64,000 nucleotides of DNA, taken from assembly GCA_913041535.1 (NCBI GenBank), contig CAJWJK010000001.1, positions 279,797 to 343,796 of the forward strand, written 5' to 3'. The notes under the pieces are model-generated. The model saw nothing but the letters and a program-made list of their open reading frames with translations, did not search any database and was not told where the DNA came from. The translations under genes and the position numbers were made by a program. The stretch's first letter is position 1. Every line of letters begins with the position of its first letter. Origin of the DNA: an uncultured Alphaproteobacteria bacterium. GTDB lineage: Bacteria; Pseudomonadota; Alphaproteobacteria; VGEJ01. Below, piece by piece: positions 1 to 9,416 of the stretch.

Positions 1-1402
1 TTGCGTAGCCGCGGCTTATGGACTTAAGCCGATCATAAAAGTCATACACTACTTCACTAAGGGGAAGCCTATAGATAAGGAGTGCGCGCTTACCTACATA
101 CGAAAGTTCAAGCTGAGTGCCTCGACGCTCTTCACATAAACCAAGCACAGAACCAAGATGTTCATCAGGCATTAATATTGTTGCTCGAATCCAAGGCTCA
201 GAGATGTAATCTATGCGCGTTATATCGGGCATATCGGCAGGGTTGTGAAGTTCTATATTATCTCCATTGGTTAGTACGATATGGTATACAACGCTAGGTG
301 CCGTGGTAATGAGATCAAGATTGAATTCTCGTGAAAGGCGTTCCTGAATTATTTCCAAGTGTAAAAGACCTAAAAAACCGCACCTAAATCCCAGACCGAT
401 AGCGGCAGACGTTTCTGTCTCATAATGAAAACTTGAATCGTTCAGTCGTAACTTGGCCAAACTATCTTTCAGTCGCGGAAATTCATCTGCATCCTCTGGA
501 AAGAGTCCACAAAACACGACGGGAACGCTTGGTTTAAATCCTGGTAGCGGCTCACCTGTGGGTTGCAGGTGATCTGTAATAGTGTCACCGATATTGGTTT
601 CTGAAACGGTCTTGATCCCAGCAGTGATAAAACCAATTTCTCCCGGTCCAAGTTGTTCAATTAAATCAGGCTTAGGTGTGAAAACCCCAACACGTTCTAC
701 AGAATGCGTAGCGCCTGAGGACATCATCTGAATTTTGGTGTTCTTTTTTAAACTTCCGTCGTGAATTCGCACTAAAATGACTACACCGAGATATGCGTCA
801 TACCAGCTGTCTATTAACAACGCTTTCAGAGGTGCCTCAACTTGTCCTTGTGGACACGGGAGTTTGTCAACTACCTTTTCAAGCACCTCATCAATGCCAA
901 CGCCCATCTTTGCTGACACAGGGGTGCTTTCTGAGGTATCTAGTCCAATAACGTCCTCTATTTGTTGACACACGCGTTTAGGCTCAGAGGCGGGGAGATC
1001 GATTTTGTTGAGAACAATTACTATTTCGTGATTTACATCTACGGCATGGTAAACATTGGCAAGGGTCTGGGCCTCCACTCCCTGACTTGCGTCGACAATT
1101 AGCACTGACCCTTCACAAGCTGCGAGAGAGCGGTTGACTTCGTACGAAAAGTCCACATGGCCCGGCGTATCCATTAGGTTAAGTTGATACGTTCTTCCAT
1201 CTTTGGCTGTGTAATTAAGGCGCACAGTTTGTGCTTTAATGGTTATGCCACGTTCACGCTCAAGATCCATAGAGTCAAGAATTTGCTCACGCATCTCTCG
1301 TGACGACATGCCACCGCATCGTTCAATGAGTCGATCGGCGAGAGTTGATTTGCCATGATCAATATGAGCAATAATAGCAAAGTTTCTAATATGGGAGAGC
1401 AT
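1..1402 (-). CDS. lepA: Elongation factor 4 (LepA), C-terminus cut by window edge
   Basis: Ribosome-associated translational GTPase that remodels stalled or mis-translocated ribosomes. The reading frame is open from an ATG at 1402 to the left edge, giving 467 codons of a protein that is normally about 600 residues, so the C-terminal region lies outside. The start reads [20 protein letters not shown], with the P-loop GHxDHGKST-type motif. [13 protein letters not shown] switch-II segment and an NKIDLPAS guanine-specificity motif follow. The last visible residues, [16 protein letters not shown], match the LepA domain that precedes its unique C-terminus. It starts 19 bases after the pheT stop on the same strand and is probably the last gene of the rpmI-rplT-pheS-pheT-lepA run. 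Identity is secure. Confidence 0.97.
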   Translation of the reverse strand, partial: MLSHIRNFAIIAHIDHGKSTLADRLIERCGGMSSREMREQILDSMDLERERGITIKAQTVRLNYTAKDGRTYQLNLMDTPGHVDFSYEVNRSLAACEGSVLIVDASQGVEAQTLANVYHAVDVNHEIVIVLNKIDLPASEPKRVCQQIEDVIGLDTSESTPVSAKMGVGIDEVLEKVVDKLPCPQGQVEAPLKALLIDSWYDAYLGVVILVRIHDGSLKKNTKIQMMSSGATHSVERVGVFTPKPDLIEQLGPGEIGFITAGIKTVSETNIGDTITDHLQPTGEPLPGFKPSVPVVFCGLFPEDADEFPRLKDSLAKLRLNDSSFHYETETSAAIGLGFRCGFLGLLHLEIIQERLSREFNLDLITTAPSVVYHIVLTNGDNIELHNPADMPDITRIDYISEPWIRATILMPDEHLGSVLGLCEERRGTQLELSYVGKRALLIYRLPLSEVVYDFYDRLKSISRGYA

Positions 1403-1421
1403 CTCTACTTCGTTTTCTGCC

Positions 1422-3827
1422 CTATTCTCGCAGGTGTCCACCAGTTGCTTTGCAAACTGCAGCAACGATGTTGTCTACTATGTGGGCAATTTCTGCATCT
1501 GTTAATGTTTTGTCGTGCGGCTGCAGGCGAACAGATAGAGCAACAGACTTCATATTTTTACCTACAGATTCTCCAACAAACACATCAAACACTTGAACTG
1601 AATCTATAAGTTGTCGTTCGGCACTCTTGGCAGCGTGCTCCAGTGCGGTGGCTGGAAGACTATTGTCGACAACGAAAGCAAGATCTCGACTGACCGAGGG
1701 TAAATCGGATGCTGATAGGGGTGGTTTGGTAGTCCTTGCGCGAGCCTTTAATTCTGGCAGCGAATCGAGAAATAATTCAAATGCGGCTACAGGGCCATCA
1801 ATTTTTAACTCATCTAGCAAAGTCGGGTGTACGGTCCCAAAAGAACCTAATGTTCTTTTGGGTCCTAATTTAACAATGCCTGAAAGGCCAGGATGATACC
1901 ATTGTGGTGCTGAGTTTATAATTTCTAGCCTGTCAGTAGGTATGCCGCAGGAGTCTAGGGCTCGCAATATGTCTGCTTTTGCATCAAACGTATCCACTCT
2001 TCGCGGTTCTGTTAGCCAGTGGCGTTCCCCATTGTTGTTCCAACGGATTCCAGCAGCCACGTTGGCTTGACCAGTGGATGAGGTATCTCTGTAGACAGGA
2101 CCGAGTTCGAAGAGTCGAATACTGTCGTGGCCGCGGTCAATATTCTGCCGACAAGCTGCTAGGAGATTTGGCAGCAAACTGGGTCTCATGTTTTCAAAGC
2201 CAGCGCTTATTGGGTTGGAAATTATAAGAGTCGGGTCAGCGCCACCAAAAAATTCTGCCATTTGGTGAGGTATAAATGACCATGTTACCGTTTCAATTAA
2301 ACCGTTGGCAGCTAATACTCTTCTAACTAAGTTGATTCGGCGCTGCGTAGCTGTGATTGCTGGGTGTGCTATTGAAGTTGTTCGAGTAAGAGGGATAGGG
2401 TCAATTTTATCGTAACCGTGGACTCGCGTGATCTCTTCAACAATATCTGCTGCACCAAAGATATCACTTCGCCAGGAAGGCGGCGAAATCTGCATGGTTT
2501 TCCCGTTATTTTGGAACTCAAAACCAAGGGATTTAAGCGTCTGGCATATTTTAGGCTTGGTTGCCTTTAGACCGCCAAGGCTAAAGACCTGAGAAGGGCT
2601 GAAGTCTATGGTGCGCTGCCACCGTGGCGGTTCTCCGGAAATTACGAGATCACTTGGCTCTCCACCGCAAAGGTCAAGCACTAGTTTGGTGCCGACTTCT
2701 AGACCCTCTATAACTGACTCTGGATCCACTCCACGCTCAAATCGGTAGCGAGCATCGCTCTCAATGTTCAGTTCGCGCCCCGATTTAGCTGTGCGTACTG
2801 GATCGAAAAGTGCTGATTCAATGAAAACATTAACTGTGTCGGGGGTGCAACTTGATGCAACACCCCCAACAATACCTCCGAGCGCTAGTGGGCCATTCTC
2901 ATCTGCAACCACCGTAGTATAGTTTTCCAGCTTATGTGTTCGTCCATCTAGGGCGGGTAGAACTTCACCGACCTGAGATAAGCGCACTAGGATATTGCCG
3001 GACAGAGCGTCTGCATCAAACACGTGTAGTGGACGAGCGATATCGTGTGTTACAAGGTTAGTCATATCAACGAGCGCTGATATTGGCCGCAAGCCAATGG
3101 CACGTAATCGATTCTGGAGCCATCTTGGGCTTGGACCGTTATGGACATTTCTTATAAGACGGCCGCCAAACATTGGGCATGCGTCACTGGTCTCAGGCGA
3201 AAACTCTAAGTTAACTTTAATTGGGCATTCGTATCGACCAGGGATGGGAGTAATCGAATTTTTCCTAAATTTTCCGAAACCAGCTGCAGATAGATCGCGA
3301 GCAATTCCTCGAACTCCCAGACAGTCTTGGCGGTTTGGAGTAATGGCAATTTCGATTATCGGGTCATCAAGTCCCATCACCGTCGCATACGGAACTCCTA
3401 TTTGAGTGTTCTGGTCGAGTTCGATAATACCAGTATGATCTTCCCCCACACCTAGTTCGAGTTCAGAAACCAGCATCCCGTTGCTCTCAATACCGCGAAT
3501 CTTCGCAGTTTTCAGTTGTATACCAGTGCCTGGTATCTTCGATCCTGTTGGAGCAAAAACCCCGATCATACCAGAGTGTGCGTTGGGTGCCCCACACACC
3601 ACTTGGTACGCTCCGGATAAAGTCTCTACATTACATACCTTTAGATGATCGGCGTTTGGGTGGGGAGAAGTGTCAATTACTTTTGCCGTAGTGAAAGCGT
3701 TTAGGGTCTTGGCGGAGTCAGTGACGCTCTCTACTTCGAGGCCAAGCGCTGTTAAGGCAGAACTTAACTCGTCGATACTTATATTCGTTTCGAGGTGTTC
3801 GTGGAGCCAGTTTTCAGTGAATTTCAT
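1422..3827 (-). CDS. pheT: Phenylalanyl-tRNA synthetase beta subunit
   Basis: Beta chain of the cytoplasmic alpha2-beta2 PheRS, which charges tRNA-Phe and edits mischarged Tyr-tRNA-Phe. 801 residues, the normal length. The N-terminus [12 protein letters not shown] is typical. An EMAP/OB-like tRNA-binding segment (about residues 40-150, with [10 protein letters not shown]) is followed by the B3/B4 editing region (about 210-390), B5 (about 400-480), the catalytic-like core (about 490-690), and a C-terminal FDX-ACB anticodon-binding domain (about 705-801, beginning near [15 protein letters not shown]). It lies 30 bases downstream of pheS in the same direction, as expected for stoichiometric subunits. 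Confidence 0.98.
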   Translation of the reverse strand: MKFTENWLHEHLETNISIDELSSALTALGLEVESVTDSAKTLNAFTTAKVIDTSPHPNADHLKVCNVETLSGAYQVVCGAPNAHSGMIGVFAPTGSKIPGTGIQLKTAKIRGIESNGMLVSELELGVGEDHTGIIELDQNTQIGVPYATVMGLDDPIIEIAITPNRQDCLGVRGIARDLSAAGFGKFRKNSITPIPGRYECPIKVNLEFSPETSDACPMFGGRLIRNVHNGPSPRWLQNRLRAIGLRPISALVDMTNLVTHDIARPLHVFDADALSGNILVRLSQVGEVLPALDGRTHKLENYTTVVADENGPLALGGIVGGVASSCTPDTVNVFIESALFDPVRTAKSGRELNIESDARYRFERGVDPESVIEGLEVGTKLVLDLCGGEPSDLVISGEPPRWQRTIDFSPSQVFSLGGLKATKPKICQTLKSLGFEFQNNGKTMQISPPSWRSDIFGAADIVEEITRVHGYDKIDPIPLTRTTSIAHPAITATQRRINLVRRVLAANGLIETVTWSFIPHQMAEFFGGADPTLIISNPISAGFENMRPSLLPNLLAACRQNIDRGHDSIRLFELGPVYRDTSSTGQANVAAGIRWNNNGERHWLTEPRRVDTFDAKADILRALDSCGIPTDRLEIINSAPQWYHPGLSGIVKLGPKRTLGSFGTVHPTLLDELKIDGPVAAFELFLDSLPELKARARTTKPPLSASDLPSVSRDLAFVVDNSLPATALEHAAKSAERQLIDSVQVFDVFVGESVGKNMKSVALSVRLQPHDKTLTDAEIAHIVDNIVAAVCKATGGHLRE

Positions 3828-3857
3828 ACCGACTGATCCGCCAGAAATTTGTGGAAA

Positions 3858-4934
3858 TTAAAGAGCTAAACCACTCGCAAGATTTGGCATGTTAAATGGC
3901 CTAAATCCATAGTGTCGAAGCCATCGCAAGTCAGAATCGAAAAATGCTCTTAGGTCGGGTATTCCATATTTTAACATTGCCGCCCGATCAATTCCCAGTC
4001 CAAACGCAAATCCTTGATATTTTTCGGAATCTAGACCGACGTGCTGCAGAACACGAGGGTTTACCATCCCACATCCGAGAATCTCCAACCAGTCGTTTCC
4101 CTCACCAATCACTATGGAATCCTTACCGCGGGAACAACCAATATCCATTTCAGCTGACGGCTCAGTGAACGGAAAGTAACTTGGTCGGAAACGCATTCGC
4201 AACGAACTACTCTCAAAAAACGTGCGAGCAAATGTCTCAAGACACCCCTTTAAATGCCCCATATGAACAGCAGTATCAATGGCTAGGCCTTCCACCTGAT
4301 GAAACATTGGCGTGTGCGTTTGGTCCGAATCACAGCGGTAGGTGCGACCTGGTGCAATAATTCGATACGGCGGTTTAGTTGATAGCATGTGACGAATCTG
4401 AACAGGGGATGTATGAGTCCTTAGCAGCATCCTTTCATCGTTATTCATGGGAGCAAAATAAAATGTGTCATGCATTTGTCGAGCAGGATGTTCGGCTGGG
4501 ATATTGAGAGCAGTAAAATTGTGAAAATCATCTTCAATATCTGGTCCAGTGGCAACTGTGAACCCCATATCCGCAAATATGGCAATTATTTCCTCAGTTA
4601 CTTGGCTGACTGGGTGAATACGCCCCTCTTGCATCGGTCTCGGTGCTAACGTCACGTCAACCGATTCTCCAGAGACTTGGCCAGCAACAGATTCATGGCG
4701 CAACTCACGCTCTTTTGTCCCTATTGCCGCGACAACCACAGTTTTGAGTTTATTCAGTATAGGCCCTGTTCGTTTTCGATCTTCCGGCGCCATGGGTCCA
4801 AGAGTGCGCATCAATCCAGTAATTTGGCCTTTGCGACCGATTGCTGAGACCCGCAATCTGTCGAGTTCCTCTTTATCTTTGGCCGATGCGATATCAGACA
4901 AAAGCCTTTCTTGAAGATTCTCTAGATCCGGCAT
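3858..4934 (-). CDS. pheS: Phenylalanyl-tRNA synthetase alpha subunit
   Basis: Catalytic alpha chain of PheRS, forming phenylalanyl-adenylate and transferring Phe to tRNA-Phe. 358 residues, the usual size. The N-terminal coiled-coil arm (residues 1-95) has the conserved GRKGQITGLMRTLG stretch. The class II core follows with HPARQMHDTFYF (motif 1 region), LLRTHTSPVQIRHM, motif 2 around RTYRCDSDQTHTPMFHQVEG, and the motif 3 region GFAFGLGIDRAAMLKYGI near the C-terminus. The ATG start gives the standard N-terminus. It sits between rplT and pheT in the conserved operon order. Confidence 0.98.
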   Translation of the reverse strand: MPDLENLQERLLSDIASAKDKEELDRLRVSAIGRKGQITGLMRTLGPMAPEDRKRTGPILNKLKTVVVAAIGTKERELRHESVAGQVSGESVDVTLAPRPMQEGRIHPVSQVTEEIIAIFADMGFTVATGPDIEDDFHNFTALNIPAEHPARQMHDTFYFAPMNNDERMLLRTHTSPVQIRHMLSTKPPYRIIAPGRTYRCDSDQTHTPMFHQVEGLAIDTAVHMGHLKGCLETFARTFFESSSLRMRFRPSYFPFTEPSAEMDIGCSRGKDSIVIGEGNDWLEILGCGMVNPRVLQHVGLDSEKYQGFAFGLGIDRAAMLKYGIPDLRAFFDSDLRWLRHYGFRPFNMPNLASGLAL

Positions 4935-4989
4935 TAGTCACCCCCCACAGGGGCCAAGCCATTGTTTGTCGTCACAAAATTACCTGTAG

Positions 4990-5358
4990 TCAGGTCGATT
5001 CGGCATCTAGGGCCGCTTTTGCTTGCTTTACTAACGCATCAAAAGCTGCGGGTTCACGTACTGCTAAGTCGGCCAGGACTTTGCGGTCAACATTAATGTT
5101 AGCAAGTCGTAAGCCATTCATGAAGCGACCATATGTCATACCAGCTTGGCGTGCAGCTGCGTTAATACGTTGTATCCACAGAGATCGAAAATTACGTTTG
5201 CGATTACGGCGATCACGATACGAGTATTGAAGCCCTTTTTCGACTTTTTCAAGTGCAATACGAAACGCTGTATGATTGCGACCGCGATAACCGCGAGCCA
5301 ATTTTAAGACTTTCTTATGGCGCGAGTGTGCTGTAACTCCACGTCTGACGCGTGCCAT
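4990..5358 (-). CDS. rplT: Large ribosomal subunit protein bL20
   Basis: Ribosomal protein L20, a primary assembly protein of the 50S subunit that binds 23S rRNA. 122 residues with the classic start [19 protein letters not shown], the GYRGRN motif, and the conserved [20 protein letters not shown] block. It lies 11 bases downstream of rpmI on the same strand. In many bacteria L20 autoregulates its operon through a leader RNA; no clear leader pseudoknot could be identified by eye upstream of rpmI. Confidence 0.98.
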   Translation of the reverse strand: MARVRRGVTAHSRHKKVLKLARGYRGRNHTAFRIALEKVEKGLQYSYRDRRNRKRNFRSLWIQRINAAARQAGMTYGRFMNGLRLANINVDRKVLADLAVREPAAFDALVKQAKAALDAEST

Positions 5359-5369
5359 ACTTTTAATCC

Positions 5370-5567
5370 TTATCCGTAGGGCATAAACGGCTTAACAATC
5401 TTGGCATCCGAACTTGCCATAATCGTTGAGCCTCGTTTGTCGCGGATCTGTTTCTGAGTTCGCTTCATCATCCCATGCCGCTTACCGGCGTAGTGTCTAC
5501 GCACCTTACCTTTAGCGGTTAGGCTGAACCGTCCCTTGGTGCTACTTTTTGTCTTCAACTTTGGCAT
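5370..5567 (-). CDS. rpmI: Large ribosomal subunit protein bL35
   Basis: Ribosomal protein L35, 65 residues, strongly basic, with start [20 protein letters not shown] and the [10 protein letters not shown] motif typical of the family. It is the first gene of the rpmI-rplT-pheS-pheT-lepA run. infC, which precedes rpmI in many bacteria, is not here: the next gene upstream is an unrelated dioxygenase ending 123 bases away, so the operon promoter should lie in 5568-5690. Confidence 0.98.
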   Translation of the reverse strand: MPKLKTKSSTKGRFSLTAKGKVRRHYAGKRHGMMKRTQKQIRDKRGSTIMASSDAKIVKPFMPYG

Positions 5568-5690
5568 AGTGGCTCACCTGCACCTGCCCGACTTGTTCAG
5601 GCTGAGGCGCGGTTATAGCGACCACTAGCCCGGAACGCAAGTAATCGGTGAGTACTTGGTACTATGTTAAATGCAGTTAAGTCTAAAAAA

Positions 5691-6560
5691 TTATTGTGAT
5701 GGGGTTTCGGCGATGACTGTTGTACGGTGAAGGTAACGGGAATCTTCGTAGTCCACTACTGCATAATGCATAAGCGACCTGTTATCCCATACAGTCAAAT
5801 CACCTACTTCCCAGCGATGTCGATAAATGAATTCATGACGTAGCGCATGATTATATAACATATTCAATAGGGGCTCACTCTCGGCTGAGGCAAAGCCGTC
5901 TATCGCAGCAGTGAATCCCGGATTGACATATAGTGCTTGGCGTTTCGTTTCAGGGTGTGTAATGACCACTGGGTGTATGTGCCTATTTTGTCCATCGAAG
6001 TCCGTTTGTAGCAATTGGTCTGCTGTGTAGGTGCCGCTGTTTTCAGCGGCGACAGCAAAGTCGTGGATAGCACGCAGATTTCCGATCATATCTTTCATTC
6101 CGGAAGATAGTTCGGAATATGCTGCGTACATGTTGACAAATAGTGTATCACCTCCGCTTGCTGGCACTTCGATGGCGTAGAGAAGAGAGGCTTGGGCAGG
6201 TTTTGCGCGAAATGAAACGTCTGAATGCCAGTAGTTACCCGCTTTAGGTCGACCTTGGGGCTCGCCATCCTTTAACTTATTGGACACACGAAATATTGCT
6301 GGTTGTCCTGGTAGCAGATACTTCAGAACAGTTTCCTGAAACTGATCCGCTTCACCAAAGAGAGGTCCGAAGCGACGGCTGAAAGCCACTTGCTGATCAG
6401 GAGTTAAGCATTGGTTCTTAAATACTAAAAGGCCATCGTTATCGAGCCAAGCTTTGTACAAGGATGCGAACGTTTCGTCGTCTATGGAATTAGAAAGGTC
6501 TATACCGTGCACCTCAGCTCCAAGAATCGGGCAAAGCTTCTGAATATGGAATTGTGTCAA
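5691..6560 (-). CDS. TauD/TfdA-family Fe(II)/2-oxoglutarate dioxygenase
   Basis: Non-haem iron, 2-oxoglutarate-dependent dioxygenase of the TauD/TfdA family. Members hydroxylate taurine, other sulfonates, phenoxyacetates or related small molecules; the substrate here is unknown. 289 residues, usual size. The iron triad is visible as H112 and D114 (in NYWHSDVSF) and H265 (in RSLMHYAV), with R279 as the 2-oxoglutarate carboxylate ligand. The start is an unusual TTG at 6560, supported by an AAGGA-type ribosome site about 8 bases upstream. It lies 14 bases after the glycosyltransferase gene on the same strand, so the two are probably co-transcribed although the functions look unrelated. Confidence 0.9.
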   Translation of the reverse strand: MTQFHIQKLCPILGAEVHGIDLSNSIDDETFASLYKAWLDNDGLLVFKNQCLTPDQQVAFSRRFGPLFGEADQFQETVLKYLLPGQPAIFRVSNKLKDGEPQGRPKAGNYWHSDVSFRAKPAQASLLYAIEVPASGGDTLFVNMYAAYSELSSGMKDMIGNLRAIHDFAVAAENSGTYTADQLLQTDFDGQNRHIHPVVITHPETKRQALYVNPGFTAAIDGFASAESEPLLNMLYNHALRHEFIYRHRWEVGDLTVWDNRSLMHYAVVDYEDSRYLHRTTVIAETPSQ

Positions 6561-6574
6561 TGTTCTATCCTTGT

Positions 6575-7747
6575 TTATAAGAGTTCACGGTAGACATCTA
6601 GGGTGCTTGAGCACATCTGGCTTATGGAGAAATTCATTTCAATATGGGCTCGGGCATTAGCTGCAATATCGGAGCGAGCAGTGGCGTCAAGCGCAAGAGC
6701 CTCTTTAAGGGCTTTTGCTAAAGCTGGTGGATTGTTCGGAGGCACCAACCAACCAGTGCGGCCGGGGAGCACAGTTTCTCTTGCACCTCCATGATCGGTA
6801 GCTATGACGGGGCGCCCCATGGCTTGGGCTTCAGCTGCAATGCGCCCGAATGCTTCTGGTTCAACGGATGCCGAGACGACGACATCAGCCATCATATATG
6901 CGGCAGCCATGTCATCGCATTGATCTATCACGGCAACTTGTGAATCAACCCCCCGGGTTACAATATGCCTTTTTAATTCTGAGCTGTAGCGTCTGTCCTT
7001 TGCGCTGGCACCTACTAGCAAACACCTCAAGTTGGGAATACTCAGTTGTGCAATAGCATCAATCAACACTTTGTGGCCCTTCCATCTGGCCATTCGTCCG
7101 GGAAGCATGACAACTGGCATTCCATCGGGCAGGCGCCACTTTTCTGCTAAGCGAATCATTCGAGCAGAAGTAACTAAGTTTGCGTCGTAAGCATCAAGGT
7201 CTATACCGCGACGAACCGTTCTTAATTTATGATCTTGAACCTTATAATTTCTCTGGGCGTAGTTGGCCATAAATTCGGAGATAGCGATTACGCGGTCCCC
7301 CTTCGCCATGATGTTGTTATACCAGAGTTTGGCTGAATTTGAGGCACCATAGGCGCCGTGAAATCCGGTTACCAACCTCTTGCCGGTAAGGCTTACTGCT
7401 GCACGAGCACACCACGCCGGTGCGCGACTGCTGGCATGTACTATGTCTACATCCTGTGTCCGTATAAGAGATGCCATCTTTTGGACGTTATAGAGCATCA
7501 CCATTGGGTTTTTGCTGTGCATTGGCAGTGTAATATGTGTTGCGCCAGCCCGCTCTATGTCCCTAACCATCGGGCCGCCGCTTGAGGCAACAAGAGATGT
7601 CCAGCCGGCGGAGCTTATGGCCGCGGCGATATCTACGGTGCCACGCTCTACGCCACCGGTAAACAATGCTGGAATAACCTGAAGCACCACAGGGTGCCGT
7701 CTAGGCGGATTCGATGTAGAGGTGATAGAGTAATCAAGTTTGCTCAT
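6575..7747 (-). CDS. Glycosyltransferase family 4
   Basis: Retaining GT-B glycosyltransferase, probably acting at the inner membrane in LPS or capsule glycan assembly. 390 residues. The N-terminal acceptor domain contains FTGGVERGTVDIA. The C-terminal nucleotide-sugar domain begins near PVVMLPGRMARWKGHKVLIDA and carries the GT4 donor motif SVEPEAFGRIAAEAQAMGRPV, where the E-x7-E pair positions the sugar nucleotide. The ATG at 7747 is well placed. A divergent hydrolase gene starts about 45 bases away, so a short bidirectional promoter region lies between them. Sugar and acceptor cannot be told from sequence. Confidence 0.9.
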   Translation of the reverse strand: MSKLDYSITSTSNPPRRHPVVLQVIPALFTGGVERGTVDIAAAISSAGWTSLVASSGGPMVRDIERAGATHITLPMHSKNPMVMLYNVQKMASLIRTQDVDIVHASSRAPAWCARAAVSLTGKRLVTGFHGAYGASNSAKLWYNNIMAKGDRVIAISEFMANYAQRNYKVQDHKLRTVRRGIDLDAYDANLVTSARMIRLAEKWRLPDGMPVVMLPGRMARWKGHKVLIDAIAQLSIPNLRCLLVGASAKDRRYSSELKRHIVTRGVDSQVAVIDQCDDMAAAYMMADVVVSASVEPEAFGRIAAEAQAMGRPVIATDHGGARETVLPGRTGWLVPPNNPPALAKALKEALALDATARSDIAANARAHIEMNFSISQMCSSTLDVYRELL

Positions 7748-7791
7748 ACAGATTCTTTTTGGTCAATATAATACTATCAAGTTTTAGCATA

Positions 7792-8559
7792 GTGACTCAG
7801 TTGAATAACATAACGGGACAAATTAAGCGCCCCGATGGTGAAACCATCGCTTATTGTGCTTCACCAGGCAACACCCCCGGTGTCATCTTCTGTGGTGGAT
7901 TTGCATCGGACATGTCAGGCACTAAAGCAAATGCGCTCGATATCGAGTGTCGGAAAACCGGGCGTGCGTTTGTACGTTTTGATTACAGAGGCCATGGTGC
8001 ATCATCTGGTGAATTCGTGGATGGAACTATTGGCGCGTGGGTAGAGGATGCGATTGCGGTTTTTGATTCTGTAACAGACGGACCACAATTAGTTGTGGGT
8101 TCTAGCATGGGCGGATGGATTATGGTTTTGCTTGCTCTTGCCCGTCCGTCTCGGATTAAAGGCCTTATTGGTTTGGCGGCAGCACCTGATTTTACGGAAG
8201 AGCTACTGTGGGGTCGTTATGATGAGGTAAAGCGCAATGCTATTCAAAGTCAGGGCTTCGTTATCGAACCGTCAGATTATGGAGATTCGCCATACATAGT
8301 TACTAAACAATTGATTGAAGAGGGAAGAAATCATCTTGTTCTGCAGAAGTATATTTCTTTGAATTGTCCCGTGAGGCTAATTCATGGCATGCAAGATCAG
8401 GACGTGCCATTTGAATATTCAATTCGTTTAGCCGAGCGACTGCAAAGCACAGATGTAAACGTCACGCTTGTAAAAGATGGAAATCACCGATTGTCAGATC
8501 CTAGTGACATCCAACGAATGACAAAAACCTTGAATACGCTGTGTCAGGAAGTGTCTTGA
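7792..8559 (+). CDS. Alpha/beta hydrolase (ABHD10-like)
   Basis: Serine hydrolase of the alpha/beta fold. The nucleophile elbow is GSSMGG, the acid is the Asp in MQDQDVP, and the base is the His in DGNHRLSD. An oxyanion-region motif FRFDYRGHG-like (VRFDYRGHGASSG) precedes. Overall length (about 255 residues) and motif spacing recall the mitochondrial ABHD10/bacterial small-esterase group, which acts on acyl-thioesters or acyl-glucuronides. There is no good ATG: GTG at 7792 is chosen, with TTG at 7759 or 7801 as alternatives. The 3' end overlaps the convergent SDR gene by 16 bases. Natural substrate unknown. Confidence 0.85.
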   Translation: MTQLNNITGQIKRPDGETIAYCASPGNTPGVIFCGGFASDMSGTKANALDIECRKTGRAFVRFDYRGHGASSGEFVDGTIGAWVEDAIAVFDSVTDGPQLVVGSSMGGWIMVLLALARPSRIKGLIGLAAAPDFTEELLWGRYDEVKRNAIQSQGFVIEPSDYGDSPYIVTKQLIEEGRNHLVLQKYISLNCPVRLIHGMQDQDVPFEYSIRLAERLQSTDVNVTLVKDGNHRLSDPSDIQRMTKTLNTLCQEVS

Positions 8560-9416
8560 TGTTTATGCAGGGCATCAAGGCCAGCGCGGTAGTTAGGGTA
8601 CCGAAGGTTTACACCAAGTCTTTTCTTTATTCGATCGTTACGTACCCGTTTATTGTCATTGTAGAAACTGCGGGCCATTGGAGATAGTTCAGCACTTTCT
8701 ATCGGCAAGAGGGGTGGAGGAGTTACGTCCAATAGGTTGCATGCGTATTCAGTTACTTCCGTTGGAGAGGTAGGCTCATCATCGCAAACGTTGTAGGTGG
8801 TACCGGGGGCCGGCTGTAGCATTGATGCAAATAATACTTCCACAATGTCATCGATGTGAATTCGTGAAAATACCTGGCCTGGTTTGTCGATACGCCGAGC
8901 AGTATGACGTTGGATGGCCAACAGTTGATTGCGATTCGGGCCATAAATACCCGCAAGCCTGAATACATGAACCGGCACATCGTTCTTATCCCATAACTCT
9001 AACCAGGCATCTTCTGCTTCTGCTCGACGGTGTCCGCGATTGCTTGTGGGGCGCCTTTCGGATTCCTCATCTACCCAGTCACCGGAGCGGTTCCCATATA
9101 CTGCGGTAGTTGAAAGGTATCCAACCCAAACAAGGTTGGGCATCTGTGTAATGTATTTTCTATAGTGCCTTAGAACAGGATCTCCTTTTTCGCTGGGCGG
9201 CACCGAAGTTAATAGGTGGGTGATATTGGACAGGATCTCTAACCCAAATGATGCGGTGCTGCCGTCGAATATATAAGCTTGTATTCCACGCTTAAGCAGC
9301 TCTTCATGCTTATCCTGATTTCGGCAAGTGCCTGCTATTGACCAGTTAAGGGAGACGATCTTTTCTGCAAGTGCTGTTGCTGAGTAACCCATACCAAAAC
9401 AAAATAAACTCTTCAT
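8544..9416 (-). CDS. NAD(P)-binding SDR-type epimerase/dehydratase-like protein
   Basis: Extended short-chain dehydrogenase/reductase related to the YeeZ/NAD-dependent epimerase group. About 290 residues. The N-terminal Rossmann motif is a shortened CFGMGYSATALA. The region SSTTAVYG-like (LSTTAVYGNRSGDWVDE) supplies the active-site Ser/Thr, but the expected YxxxK pair is replaced by an SNRGHRRAEAE segment, so classical epimerase chemistry is doubtful. FRLAGIYGPNRNQL is the conserved extended-SDR loop. The ATG at 9416 overlaps the queG stop as ATGA, indicating translational coupling; a GTG three codons upstream is the alternative. Function unassigned. Confidence 0.82.
   Translation of the reverse strand: MKSLFCFGMGYSATALAEKIVSLNWSIAGTCRNQDKHEELLKRGIQAYIFDGSTASFGLEILSNITHLLTSVPPSEKGDPVLRHYRKYITQMPNLVWVGYLSTTAVYGNRSGDWVDEESERRPTSNRGHRRAEAEDAWLELWDKNDVPVHVFRLAGIYGPNRNQLLAIQRHTARRIDKPGQVFSRIHIDDIVEVLFASMLQPAPGTTYNVCDDEPTSPTEVTEYACNLLDVTPPPLLPIESAELSPMARSFYNDNKRVRNDRIKKRLGVNLRYPNYRAGLDALHKHQDTS

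Noticed and set aside
2995..3405. 136-codon plus-strand frame
   Set aside because: Antisense shadow of pheT; its residue pattern is that of a complementary strand, with no recognisable motif.
5568..5690. infC or an L20 autoregulatory leader upstream of rpmI
   Set aside because: The gap is only 123 bases and is bounded by an unrelated dioxygenase gene; no infC sequence or clear pseudoknot is visible.
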